Source of the DNA: Massilia rhizosphaerae
Lineage (GTDB): Bacteria; Pseudomonadota; Gammaproteobacteria; Burkholderiales; Burkholderiaceae_D
Length of the DNA: 64,000 nucleotides
NCBI RefSeq assembly: GCF_016093545.1
Contig: NZ_JADKYX010000010.1
Span: 124,001-188,000 of the forward strand
Reading direction: 5' to 3'
Shown: piece by piece, positions 32,102-40,735 of the stretch
Layout: every line of letters starts with the position of its first letter
How positions within the stretch are numbered: the stretch's first letter is position 1
Position numbers and translations under genes: made by a program
Notes under the pieces: generated by a model
Database searches by the model: none
What the model was told of the DNA's origin: nothing
What the model saw: the letters and a program-made list of their open reading frames with translations, nothing else

Positions 32102-33439
32102 ATGTCCGCCCCCACCTCTTCCTTCGACGCCGTCGTGGCCGGCACCGGCCCCGGCGGCGCCAGCGTCGCCCGCGAACTCGCGCGGGCCGGCGCGCGCGTG
32201 CTGATGCTGGAAGCCGGCGACGCCGCGCCGCTGGCCGGCACGCTCGCGCAGATGGCCGCCATGGCCGCCGTCCCCGGCAAGGGGGCGTTCCTGCACCGCG
32301 ACCTGTCGCTGCTCGTGCGCGCGCTGACGACGGGCGGCACCTCCACCATCAATTTTGCCACTGCTGCCGCACCGCCGGCGCCCATGTTCGCGGCGCACGG
32401 GATCGACCTCGCGCCCGCGCTGGCGGCCTGGCGTGCGGAATTGCCGATGGCACCGCTGCCCGACGGCCTCGTCGGCCCGATGGCCGCGCGCATCATGGCG
32501 GCGGCGCAGGCCCGCGGCCTCCCTTGGCGCAAGCTGGACAAGATGATCCGGCCGGCCAGCTGCCGCACCGGCTGCTGGCGCTGCGTCTACGGCTGCCCGT
32601 TCGGCGCCAAGTGGACGGCGCGCGAACTCGTCGACGACGCCCGCGCCCACGGCGCGCAGCTAGTGACGGACGCGCGCGTGACGCGCGTGCTGGTGGAAGG
32701 CGGACGGGCGGTGGGCGTCGAGGCCATCGTCGCCGGCCGCGCGCAGGCGTTCCGCGCGGGCCGCGTCGTGCTGGCGGCCGGCGGCATCGGCAGTCCCCGC
32801 ATCCTGCGCGCGTCCGGGCTGCTGGCGGGGCCGGTCCCGTTCTTCAGCGATCCCGTCGTCGCCGTGATGGGCACCGTCGACGCCATCGAAGGGGGCGGCG
32901 CGGAAGTGCCGATGGCGGCCGGCATGAGCGACCCGCAGGCCGGCATCACGCTGTCCGACCTCACGCTGCCCCGCCCCATGTACCAGGCGTTCGCGGCGCA
33001 GGCGGGCCGCGTCGACCGGCTGTTCGCGCACGCCCGCACGCTCACGATCATGGTCAAGATCCGCGACGAGATCGGCGGCGACGTCGGTCCGCGCTGGGTC
33101 GACAAGACGCTGCATCCGGCCGACCGCCGCCGCCTCGCGGACGGCACCGCGATCGCGCGCGGCATCCTGGAACAGGCGGGCGCACGCCGCATCTTCGCCA
33201 GCCACCACTTCGCCGCCCATCCCGGCGGCACGGTGCGCATCGGCCGCGCGCTGGACGCCGACCTGCGCACGGCCGTCCCCGGCCTGTACGTGTGCGACGC
33301 GTCGGCGCTCCCGGAACCGTGGGGCCTGCCGCCGACGCTCACCCTGCTGTGCCTGGGCTGGCGCCTCGGCCGTCACCTGGCCGGCGCGCCCGGCCACGCG
33401 CTCAGTGCGGACGCACCGGCAGCGTCGCCGTCAGCTTGA
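32102..33439 (+). CDS. GMC-type FAD oxidoreductase with a four-cysteine motif
   Basis: A 445-residue flavoprotein. The FAD-binding start is VVAGTGPGGASVARELARAGARVLMLEAG. GTSTINF lies near residue 80, and the C-terminal HPGGTVRIG and the CDASALPEPWGLPPTLTLL segment hold the usual catalytic His and FAD contacts. A cluster of cysteines, Cys154-x3-Cys158-x2-Cys161-x3-Cys165, is unusual for simple GMC enzymes but occurs in long-chain alcohol oxidase-like members. The substrate is unknown. The last 38 bases overlap the end of the convergent GH3 gene. Confidence 0.8.
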   Translation: MSAPTSSFDAVVAGTGPGGASVARELARAGARVLMLEAGDAAPLAGTLAQMAAMAAVPGKGAFLHRDLSLLVRALTTGGTSTINFATAAAPPAPMFAAHGIDLAPALAAWRAELPMAPLPDGLVGPMAARIMAAAQARGLPWRKLDKMIRPASCRTGCWRCVYGCPFGAKWTARELVDDARAHGAQLVTDARVTRVLVEGGRAVGVEAIVAGRAQAFRAGRVVLAAGGIGSPRILRASGLLAGPVPFFSDPVVAVMGTVDAIEGGGAEVPMAAGMSDPQAGITLSDLTLPRPMYQAFAAQAGRVDRLFAHARTLTIMVKIRDEIGGDVGPRWVDKTLHPADRRRLADGTAIARGILEQAGARRIFASHHFAAHPGGTVRIGRALDADLRTAVPGLYVCDASALPEPWGLPPTLTLLCLGWRLGRHLAGAPGHALSADAPAASPSA

Positions 33440-35600
33440 TGTCCGCGGACGATTCGCCGACCATCAGCGTCACGGGCACGGGTTCGACGTCGAAGCGCTT
33501 GGCCTGGGTGTTCCAGTAGGCGAGCCGCTTGGCGGCGAGCGGGATGTGCACGGTGCGCTTCTCGCCCGGCTTCAGGTGCACGCGCTGGAATCCGACGAGT
33601 GCCTCGCGCGGGCGTGCCACCCGCGACTTGGGCCACGCCGCGTACAGCTCGACGACGCTGTCGCCCGCGACCTTGCCCGTATTGGCGACGTCGACGTCGA
33701 CCGTCACGCTGCCGTCCGCCGCCAGCGCCGGCGCGCTCGTGCGCAGCTTCGCGTACTTGAACGTCGTGTACGACAGGCCGTGCCCGAACGGGAACAGCGG
33801 CTGGCCCTTGAAATACATGTACGTGCGGCCGTGGCGGATGTCGTAGTCCATCATCGGCGGCAACTGAGACTCTGCCGCCGGCCACGTCTCGACCAGCTTG
33901 CCGCCCGGGTTGTAGTCGCCGAACAGCACTTGCGCCAGCGCCGTGCCCTGGTCCTGCGACGCGTGCGCCATCTGCACGATCGCGGGCACGTGTTCCTTGG
34001 CCCAGTTGATCGTGAACGGGAAGCTCGACACCAGCACCATCACCGTATGCGGGTTGGCGGCCAGCACCTGCTTGACGAGACCTTCCTGCGCCAGCGCCAG
34101 CGACTCGCGGTCGCGCCCCTCGCGGCCGTCGCCCGGGTCGGCGCAGGGCTTGGTGCCGGCATCCGTCCACTCGTGCGCCATGTTCGGGCCGCACGTCGGG
34201 TCGTTGCCGACGACGACGATGGCCACGTCGGCCTCGCGCGCCGCCTTCACGGCCGCGCCGTTCGCGTTGTCGAACGCGTAGTCGACCTGCACGTCCGGGC
34301 CCACGGCGGCCTTGATGCCGGCCAGCGCCGTCACCTTGTGCGGCGGGACGCCGCCATACCAGTCCCAGTGCACGCTGTCCGCGTGGGGGCCGATCACGGC
34401 GATGCGCTTGATACCCTTCTTCGCGAGCGGCAGCGCGTGGCCGTCGTTCTTCATCAGCACGATGGATTCCAGCGCCATGCGCAGCGACACCGCCTGGTGC
34501 GCCGCGCCGTCCCACGGCGCCGGGCCGTCCTTGATGGCGGCATACGGGTTGCCGGCCGGCGGGTCGATCAATCCCAGCTTGATCGTCGTGCGGAACTTGC
34601 GGGCCAGCGCCTCGTCCAGGTCGGCGACGGTGATGGTGCCGTCCTTCAGTGCGGCGTGCAGCTCGTCCCGGTATTTGTCGAGGTACTGGTTGACGCCGGC
34701 CTTCAGGGCCGCGACGGCCGCTTCCTTCTGGTTCGGATACCGTTTATACAGTTTCACCAGCGTACTGATGGCGCCGCCGTCGCTCGAGATCACGTCCGCG
34801 CCCCACTGCTTGATCACGATGCTGCGCAGCACCGGGTTCACGTCCATCGGCGTCCCGTTCCAGGCGTTGTACGACGCCATCAGGGCGCGCGCCCCGCCCT
34901 CCTGGAACGCCATGCGGAACGGGGCCGCATAGTATTCGTGGAACAGGCGCTCGTCGAAATTGGACGACGAGTTGCCGCGCCCGTTCTCGTTGCTGTTGGC
35001 GAGGAAGTGCTTCAGCAGCGCGGCGCCGCGCCAGTATTTCGGGTCGTCGCCCTGGATGCCGCGCGCGAACGCGGTGGCCATCGTCCCGACGAGGAACGGG
35101 TCTTCGCCGTACACCTCTTCGCTGCGGCCCCAGCGCGGGTCGCGCGCAAGATCCGCCTGCGGGCCCCATTGCATCAGCATCGGATGCTTGTACCGGGTGC
35201 TTTGCGTGATGTAGCGCGCCTCCGTCGACTGCACGGCGCCGGCCTGGCGCACGAGGTCCGGGTCCCAGGTCGCGCCCATGCCGGGCGGCTGCGGGAATTG
35301 CGTCGTCGTGATCGGCTCGCGCTGGCGCTTGGATTCGCCGCGCTGGACGAGGCCGTGGATGCCCTCGGTGGCGCCGAAGCTGAGGATGCCGAGGCGCGGC
35401 ACGCCGGAATCCGGCGACAGCGCGGCGATCTTTTCGTCGGGCGTCATCAGCGAGAGGATGTTGGCGATGCGCTGCTGCGGGGCCAGGTGCGGGTCCTGGA
35501 ACGGGTACGTGGCCGCCCCCGCCGGCACGGCGGCCGCGAAACACAGGGCGAGCGCCAGGGCCGCAGTCCGCGTCGGATGCGTCGGGATGTTCGTCTGCAT
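33402..35600 (-). CDS. Glycoside hydrolase family 3 (beta-glucosidase/xylosidase type), secreted
   Basis: A 732-residue protein with a signal peptide (LALALCFAAAVPAGA). The N-terminal barrel has LSLMTPDEKIAAL, FGATEGIHG, a KHFLANSNENGRG segment, and the nucleophile region VISSDGGAI. Next comes the second alpha/beta domain (LMKNDGHALPLAK, DYAFDNANGAAV) and a C-terminal fibronectin-III-like domain. It removes terminal beta-linked sugars, probably from plant-wall side chains. ATG 35600 is preceded by GGAGACACC. A LacI-type operator lies about 60 bases upstream, shared with the divergent flavoprotein gene. Confidence 0.9.
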   Translation of the reverse strand: MQTNIPTHPTRTAALALALCFAAAVPAGAATYPFQDPHLAPQQRIANILSLMTPDEKIAALSPDSGVPRLGILSFGATEGIHGLVQRGESKRQREPITTTQFPQPPGMGATWDPDLVRQAGAVQSTEARYITQSTRYKHPMLMQWGPQADLARDPRWGRSEEVYGEDPFLVGTMATAFARGIQGDDPKYWRGAALLKHFLANSNENGRGNSSSNFDERLFHEYYAAPFRMAFQEGGARALMASYNAWNGTPMDVNPVLRSIVIKQWGADVISSDGGAISTLVKLYKRYPNQKEAAVAALKAGVNQYLDKYRDELHAALKDGTITVADLDEALARKFRTTIKLGLIDPPAGNPYAAIKDGPAPWDGAAHQAVSLRMALESIVLMKNDGHALPLAKKGIKRIAVIGPHADSVHWDWYGGVPPHKVTALAGIKAAVGPDVQVDYAFDNANGAAVKAAREADVAIVVVGNDPTCGPNMAHEWTDAGTKPCADPGDGREGRDRESLALAQEGLVKQVLAANPHTVMVLVSSFPFTINWAKEHVPAIVQMAHASQDQGTALAQVLFGDYNPGGKLVETWPAAESQLPPMMDYDIRHGRTYMYFKGQPLFPFGHGLSYTTFKYAKLRTSAPALAADGSVTVDVDVANTGKVAGDSVVELYAAWPKSRVARPREALVGFQRVHLKPGEKRTVHIPLAAKRLAYWNTQAKRFDVEPVPVTLMVGESSADIKLTATLPVRPH

Positions 35601-35657
35601 GGTGTCTCCTTCGATAACGTTTTTGTTAGCGCGAACATCGACATGATAACCCAGCGT

Positions 35658-35671
35658 TGAAACCGTTTTCA
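35658..35671. promoter_or_regulatory. LacI-family operator between GH3 and the halogenase-like gene
   Basis: TGAAACCGTTTTCA fits the TGNAANCGNTTNCA pseudo-palindrome used by LacI-family sugar repressors in glycan-utilisation loci. It sits in the 164-base divergent region, 58 bases before the GH3 start and 94 bases before the flavoprotein start. No LacI-family gene is in this window. Confidence 0.6.
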
Positions 35672-35764
35672 CAACATTCCGTGAAAACTTGCTGTCCGGC
35701 GCTAAAAGTTTCTTGCGCGCCGCAAACGCGTCTGTACAATCGCTGTGCATATGGAGGAGACAGC

Positions 35765-37240
35765 ATGACTTACGAACGCATCGTGGTCCTGGGCGGCGGC
35801 ACGGCCGGCTGGATGACCGCGGCCGCCCTCGCCACGGGGCTGAGAAACACGGTGGTGGAACTGGTGGAATCGGAAGAGATCGCCACGGTCGGCGTCGGCG
35901 AAGCCACGTTCCCATCGATCCGCGCCTATCACCAGATCCTCGGCATCTCCGAAGCCGACTTCCTGCGCGCCACCAACGGCACGTTCAAGCTGGGCATCAA
36001 GTTCCGCGACTGGCGCGTGCGCGGCGAGGACTACTATCACACCTTCGGCAACTTCGGCCAGCTGGACGGCTCCGACGCCCTGTGGGGCCAGTACCGCCGC
36101 CACGTGAACGCGGGCCTGGGATCGTTCGGCGAACAATGCCTGCCCACCGTGATGGCGATGCACGACCGCTTCTGCGCGCCCGGCCAGGACGCCGCGGCCT
36201 TCAACTACGCCTACCACTTCGACGCCAACCTGTATGCCCGCTTCCTGCGCGACCTCGCGATGGCGCGCGGCGTACGCCGCACGGAGGGCAAGGTCGTCGA
36301 CGTGACGCGCAAGGCCGACGGCGGCGTGGCGGCGCTCAAGCTGGACGGCGGCCGCGACGTCAAGGCCGACCTGTTCATCGATTGCTCCGGTTTCGCCTCG
36401 CTGCTGCTGGGCCGCACCTTGGAAGAGCCGTTCGTCGACTTTTCGCGCTGGCTGCCGGTCGACCGCGCGTGGGCCTGCCCATCCGCGCCCGTCGGCGAGG
36501 ACCTGACGCCCTACACCCGCGCGACGGCGCTGACGGCCGGCTGGGCGTGGCGCATTCCGCTGCAGGACCGCATCGGCAACGGCCACGTGTTTTCCACCCG
36601 CTTCATCGACGAGGACGCGGCGCGCGAGGAACTGCTGCGCCAGATGGACGGCGAGCCGCTGGCCGAGCCGCGCCTGCTGCGTTTCACGACGGGCCACCGC
36701 GCCCGCTTCTGGTCGCACAACGTCGTCGGCATCGGCCTGTCGACGGGCTTCCTGGAACCGCTCGAATCGACCAGCATCTACCTCGTGCAGGCCGGCATCG
36801 GCCGCCTGATGCCGCTGCTGCAGCGGGGCGGCGCGGTCCCGCCGGCGGCCGTCGAGGACTACAACACGGGCCTCGTGCGCCAGTTCGAGCGCATCCGCGA
36901 CTTCATCCTGATGCACTACTGCCTGACGGCCCGGCGCGACACGCCGTTCTGGAACGCGATGGCGGAAGTGGAGCTGCCGGAGACGCTGGCGTACAAGCTG
37001 CACGCCTGGCGCCAGACGGGCGCACTGGTCCAGTACGACGAGGAAGGATTCGACGGCCACAGCTGGCTCGCGATCCACGCCGGCATGCAGCACTGGCCGC
37101 AGCGCACCGATCCGACGCAGACGCAGATTCCCGTCGAGAAGTCGCTCGAATGGGTGCGCGAGCGCGAGCGCCAGCTCGCAGCCGCCGTCGCGCCGCTGCC
37201 CACGCACCAGGCCTATCTGGCGCACGTGCTGGGCGCTTAA
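35765..37240 (+). CDS. Tryptophan-halogenase-like FAD-dependent protein
   Basis: A 491-residue flavoprotein of the tryptophan 7-halogenase family. It has GGGTAGW at 10-16, GVGEATFPSI, the NGTFK lysine (Lys75) that aligns with the catalytic lysine of PrnA, the GWAWRIP motif, and EPLESTSIYL with the conserved glutamate. Start ATG 35765 follows GGAGGAGACAGC. True halogenases act in secondary metabolism, but many family members lie beside TonB receptors and glycosidases in sugar loci with unknown roles. The divergent GH3 neighbour and shared operator suggest that group here. Confidence 0.8.
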   Translation: MTYERIVVLGGGTAGWMTAAALATGLRNTVVELVESEEIATVGVGEATFPSIRAYHQILGISEADFLRATNGTFKLGIKFRDWRVRGEDYYHTFGNFGQLDGSDALWGQYRRHVNAGLGSFGEQCLPTVMAMHDRFCAPGQDAAAFNYAYHFDANLYARFLRDLAMARGVRRTEGKVVDVTRKADGGVAALKLDGGRDVKADLFIDCSGFASLLLGRTLEEPFVDFSRWLPVDRAWACPSAPVGEDLTPYTRATALTAGWAWRIPLQDRIGNGHVFSTRFIDEDAAREELLRQMDGEPLAEPRLLRFTTGHRARFWSHNVVGIGLSTGFLEPLESTSIYLVQAGIGRLMPLLQRGGAVPPAAVEDYNTGLVRQFERIRDFILMHYCLTARRDTPFWNAMAEVELPETLAYKLHAWRQTGALVQYDEEGFDGHSWLAIHAGMQHWPQRTDPTQTQIPVEKSLEWVRERERQLAAAVAPLPTHQAYLAHVLGA

Positions 37241-37543
37241 TCGGCGGCCAGGCCTTCCAGGCGCGCGCACGGCAGACCAGCCGTCGCCCCCCGCATCCGG
37301 CGCGCCCTTCTTCCCGGGGCGCGCCCCTCCCCGCCCCGGACGCTGAGCCGTCCGCGCGGCTCCGCACTTGCGAAAAATGCCATCGTCGACAAAGGCAATA
37401 CGGTTTTCCTTATAGTGGTTATTCACAACTCGCATGACCTGCTGCCGGCCATCGGCTCTAAGCTTCCAGTCTCATAACGACGAGACACCCCGGCGACGCG
37501 CCCGCGCGGCGCGTCGATGGGCCATAACACAGGAGCAGACGCC
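37241..37543. other. 303-base non-coding region before the purine permease
   Basis: No gene is seen. The first half is GC-rich and without clear structure. An AT-richer part around 37376-37435 may hold the promoter of the permease gene. A 9-base perfect hairpin lies at 37494-37516. No purine-riboswitch core was recognised. Confidence 0.5.
37494..37516 (+). promoter_or_regulatory. Hairpin in the leader of the NCS2 permease gene
   Basis: CGACGCGCC (37494-37502) pairs perfectly with GGCGCGTCG (37508-37516) around five bases. It ends 27 bases before ATG 37544 and 15 bases before the AGGAG site. There is no T-run, so it is not an ordinary terminator. It could slow translation or be chance in GC-rich DNA. 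Confidence 0.3.
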
Positions 37544-38932
37544 ATGTCCCAGCCTCAAATCCAGCGCGTAGCACGCGTGGATGCCTTCACGTCGAGCCAG
37601 CCCGCCGGCGGCAAAATCGACCACTACTTCCAGATCTCGGCGCGCGGCAGCACGCAGCGGCGCGAAGTCGTCGCCGGCGTCACGACCTTCCTGGCCATGG
37701 TGTATTCCGTGTTCGTCGTGCCGGGCATGCTGGGCCAGGCCGGCTTCGACGTCAGCGCCGTATTCGTCGCCGTATGCCTGACCGCGGCATTCGGTTCGCT
37801 GCTGATGGGCCTGTGGGCGCGGCTGCCGATCGCCGTCGGCTGCGCCATCTCGCTGACCGCCTTCACCGCCTTCGGTCTCGTGCTCGGCAAGGGACTCAGC
37901 CCCGCCGTCGCGCTGGGCGCCGTGTTCCTGATGGGCGTGATCTTCACGGCGATTTCCGTGACGGGCGTGCGCTCGTGGATCCTGCAGAACCTGCCGTCCG
38001 GCGTCGCGCACGGCACCGGCGTGGGCATCGGCCTGTTCCTGCTGATGATCGCGTCCAGCGACGTCGGCCTCGTCGTCAAGAACGCCGGCGCCGGCCTGCC
38101 GGTGGCGCTGGGCCACGTCACCGCGTTCCCGGTGGTGATGAGCATCGTCGGGCTGGCCGCCATCTTCGGCCTGGAACAGCGCAAGGTGCCGGGCGGGATC
38201 CTGCTGGTGGTGATCGCGATTTCCGTCTTCGGCCTGGCGTTCGACCCCAAGGTGCACTTCACCGGCGTGTTCGCGTGGCCGCAGCTCAGCAGCCCGGGCC
38301 ACGCGTCGCTGATCGGCGCGATGGACGTCAAGGGCGCGTTGAGCATGGCCGTGCTGCCCAGCGTGCTGGCGCTCGTGATGACCGCCGTGTTCGACGCCAC
38401 CGGCACCATCCGCGCCGTCGCGGCCCAAGCCGGCCAGGTCGACGCGAAGGGCTATATCCACAACGGCGGCAAGGCGCTGACGGCCGATTCGCTGAGTTCC
38501 ATCTTCTCCAGCCTCGTGGGCGGCGCGCCCGCCGCGGCCTACATCGAATCCGGCGTCGGCACCGCCGCCGGCGCCAAGACCGGCCTGACCGCCGTCGTCG
38601 TCGGACTGCTGTTCCTCGGCCTGATCTTCTTCTCGCCGCTGGCCGGCCTGGTGCCGTCGTACGCCACCGCGCCGGCGCTGATGTACGTCGGCCTGCTGTT
38701 GCTGAGCAGCGTCGCGCACATGAAGATGGACGACAAGCTGGATGCGCTGGCCGGCCTGGTGTGCGCCGTGTTCATCCTGCTGACCTGCAATATCGTCACC
38801 GGCATCATGCTGGGCTTCTGCACCCTCGTGATCGGCCGCCTGCTGGCCGGCGAATGGCGCAAGCTGAACTTCGGCACCGTCAGCATCGCCGTCGCGCTGG
38901 CCGTGTTCTACGCGGGCGGCTGGGCCATCTGA
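37544..38932 (+). CDS. NCS2 family purine permease (AzgA-like)
   Basis: A 462-residue inner-membrane transporter with about 12-14 helices. The start [35 protein letters not shown] is typical of the AzgA branch for adenine, guanine or hypoxanthine uptake. It also has [16 protein letters not shown] and the [27 protein letters not shown] region (substrate site). ATG 37544 follows AGGAGCAGACGCC. It is a single gene, unrelated to the sugar genes around it. Confidence 0.9.
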   Translation: MSQPQIQRVARVDAFTSSQPAGGKIDHYFQISARGSTQRREVVAGVTTFLAMVYSVFVVPGMLGQAGFDVSAVFVAVCLTAAFGSLLMGLWARLPIAVGCAISLTAFTAFGLVLGKGLSPAVALGAVFLMGVIFTAISVTGVRSWILQNLPSGVAHGTGVGIGLFLLMIASSDVGLVVKNAGAGLPVALGHVTAFPVVMSIVGLAAIFGLEQRKVPGGILLVVIAISVFGLAFDPKVHFTGVFAWPQLSSPGHASLIGAMDVKGALSMAVLPSVLALVMTAVFDATGTIRAVAAQAGQVDAKGYIHNGGKALTADSLSSIFSSLVGGAPAAAYIESGVGTAAGAKTGLTAVVVGLLFLGLIFFSPLAGLVPSYATAPALMYVGLLLLSSVAHMKMDDKLDALAGLVCAVFILLTCNIVTGIMLGFCTLVIGRLLAGEWRKLNFGTVSIAVALAVFYAGGWAI

Positions 38933-39313
38933 TCAGAACATCCCGTCCCGGTTCGCCATCGGGACGGGCGCCGGCTGGGCGATGTCCCACATCTCGGCGA
39001 TGCGGCCCGCCTCGAAACGCAGGATGTGGACGATCGCCAGTTCCACGCCTCCCTCTTCCATGACGGCGCGCGAATGCACGGCCACCAGCGGGCCTTCGGC
39101 GATCGCGCGTTGCACCTCGAACACCATGTGCGGGAACCGTGCCGCGTTTTCCTTCATCGCAGCCTGCAGCGACGCGCTGTCCGCCGCGAAATGGGGATTG
39201 TGGTGCCGGAAACCCGGCGCCGCGTAGCGCGCGAACGCGTCGTCGACCTTCCCGCAAGCGGTCAACCGCAGGAAGTCGATTGCCGTTTCTTTCAGTGTGA
39301 TCGTGTCGCTCAT
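38933..39313 (-). CDS. SnoaL-like polyketide-cyclase-fold protein
   Basis: A 126-residue protein with the NTF2/SnoaL fold: TAIDFLRLTACGKVDDAFARYAAPGFRHHNPHF, VFEVQRAIAEGPLVAVHSRAVM, and IVHILRFEAGRIAEMWDIAQP. This pattern (HHNPHF and HWD-like ends) matches the SnoaL-like domain annotated in many small soluble proteins of unknown reaction. It converges with the permease; the two stops abut without overlap. Confidence 0.82.
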   Translation of the reverse strand: MSDTITLKETAIDFLRLTACGKVDDAFARYAAPGFRHHNPHFAADSASLQAAMKENAARFPHMVFEVQRAIAEGPLVAVHSRAVMEEGGVELAIVHILRFEAGRIAEMWDIAQPAPVPMANRDGMF

Positions 39314-39455
39314 GGCGGTCTCCTTGTCGTATGCCGTCCGGAATCGTGCCACCACCGGGGCGCCGGGACAAGGGGCGGGCCGTCCCGACCGTATCGTACG
39401 CCGGGTCTTGACGAAATTGTGTAATCTAAGTGACAACTTCCCACAGGAGAACATC

Positions 39456-39833
39456 ATGAAAGCCACCACCATTTCGAGCATCATGCTTGCCGTCGCCGTG
39501 CTGGTGACCGGTTGCCACAAGGCCGAGGACAAGGACGGCATGGGTCCGGCCCAATCCGCCGGCAAGGCCATCGACGACGCGGGCGCCAAGGCCGCCGCCG
39601 AGTCGAAGGAAGCCGCCGCCAACGCCAACGCCGCCGCCGAACAGGCGGGCGAGAATGCCAAGGTCGCGGCCGACCGCGCCGGCGACAAGGTGCAGCAGGC
39701 AGGCGCCGAGGTGCGCCAGGAATCGCACGAAGCGGCGCAGGACGTGAAGGAAGGCGCGAAGGACGCGACGGCCGCCACGGGCCGCGGCCTGGAACGCGCC
39801 GGCGAGAAAATGCAGAACGCGGCAGGCAAGTAA
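39456..39833 (+). CDS. Small lipoprotein with Ala/Lys-rich coiled-coil repeats
   Basis: A 125-residue protein with a lipoprotein signal (MLAVAVLVTGC, Cys at residue 20). It then has a long amphipathic helix built of roughly 11-residue Ala/Lys/Glu repeats (DDAGAKAAAESKEAA, ANAAAEQAGENAKVAADRAGDKVQQAG). This resembles LEA-like or apolipoprotein-like proteins and may help the envelope under stress. ATG 39456 follows ACAGGAGAACATC. No partner gene is obvious. Confidence 0.75.
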   Translation: MKATTISSIMLAVAVLVTGCHKAEDKDGMGPAQSAGKAIDDAGAKAAAESKEAAANANAAAEQAGENAKVAADRAGDKVQQAGAEVRQESHEAAQDVKEGAKDATAATGRGLERAGEKMQNAAGK

Positions 39834-39877
39834 CGAACGGGACCGGGGCCACGCGTCGGAGAAGGTATACTCGCCGG

Positions 39878-40696
39878 ATGCGCATCCAGCTTTTCTCCGA
39901 CCTCCATCTCGAACGCGACCCCGGGTTCCAGCCGACCATCTTCGCCGACACGGACGTCGTCGTGCTGGCCGGCGACATCGGTTCCTACCAGGCCCGCTCG
40001 CGCCTCGCCACCGACGACTTCGGCCTCGCGCGCTTCGCGCCCCGCCATACGGGCGCCAGCGCGCGCGTGCTGTACGTGCCCGGCAACCACGAATTCGACG
40101 GCCTCGACTTCGACGCCACGATGGCGCGCCTGCGCGACACCTGCGCCGCGCTGGACATCACGTGGCTCGACCGCGCGACCGTGACGATCGGCGGCGTGCG
40201 CTTCATCGGCACCACGCTGTGGGCCGATTTCGACGCGCTCGCCGCCGGCGAGACCGACATCGGGCGCCAGCTCAAGCAGCGCGAAAAAGCCTTCCGCGCC
40301 GCGAATTACTACCTGAGCGGGAACACGACGCTGGTGGACGGCGCGCCGCTGCTGGCCGAGGGCCAGCGCGAGCTGGCGTTCGCCTGCCAGGCCTGGCTGC
40401 GCGACGCGCTGGCCACGCCCTTCGACGGCACCACGATCGCCGTCACGCACTACGCCCCGACCTTGCGCAGCGCCGATCCGCGCTACGGCATCACGCCCGG
40501 CACGGCGGGCTTCTGCAATGCGCTGGACGACCTGCTGCCGTTCGCCGACGTGTGGATGCACGGCCACCTGCACTGCGCGAACGACTACGTCGTCGAAGGC
40601 ACGGGCTGGCGCTGCCGCGTCGTGGCCAATCCGCTCGGCTACGCCAACAAGGGCGAGCAGGCGGCGTTCCGGGAAGACCTCGTGATCGTCGTGTGA
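39878..40696 (+). CDS. Calcineurin-like metallophosphoesterase
   Basis: A 272-residue protein with the complete binuclear-metal set: SDLHLE (Asp8, His10), GDIGSY (Asp33), GNHEFDG (Asn70, His71), THYAPT and HGHLH. Substrate unknown; the family includes phosphodiesterases and nucleotidases. No signal peptide, so cytoplasmic. It starts 44 bases after the lipoprotein gene and may be co-transcribed. Confidence 0.88.
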   Translation: MRIQLFSDLHLERDPGFQPTIFADTDVVVLAGDIGSYQARSRLATDDFGLARFAPRHTGASARVLYVPGNHEFDGLDFDATMARLRDTCAALDITWLDRATVTIGGVRFIGTTLWADFDALAAGETDIGRQLKQREKAFRAANYYLSGNTTLVDGAPLLAEGQRELAFACQAWLRDALATPFDGTTIAVTHYAPTLRSADPRYGITPGTAGFCNALDDLLPFADVWMHGHLHCANDYVVEGTGWRCRVVANPLGYANKGEQAAFREDLVIVV

Positions 40697-40735
40697 CGGA
40701 TCACGGCCGGCGGGCCGCCGCGATGGACGTCGCGG

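Noticed and set aside
35612..35630. TAACGTTTTTGTTA as a second LacI-type operator before GH3
   Set aside because: It fails several fixed positions of TGNAANCGNTTNCA and is not a good palindrome.
37376..37543. Purine riboswitch before the NCS2 permease
   Set aside because: No three-helix core or conserved pyrimidine/purine junction sequence was recognisable; only a simple hairpin is present.
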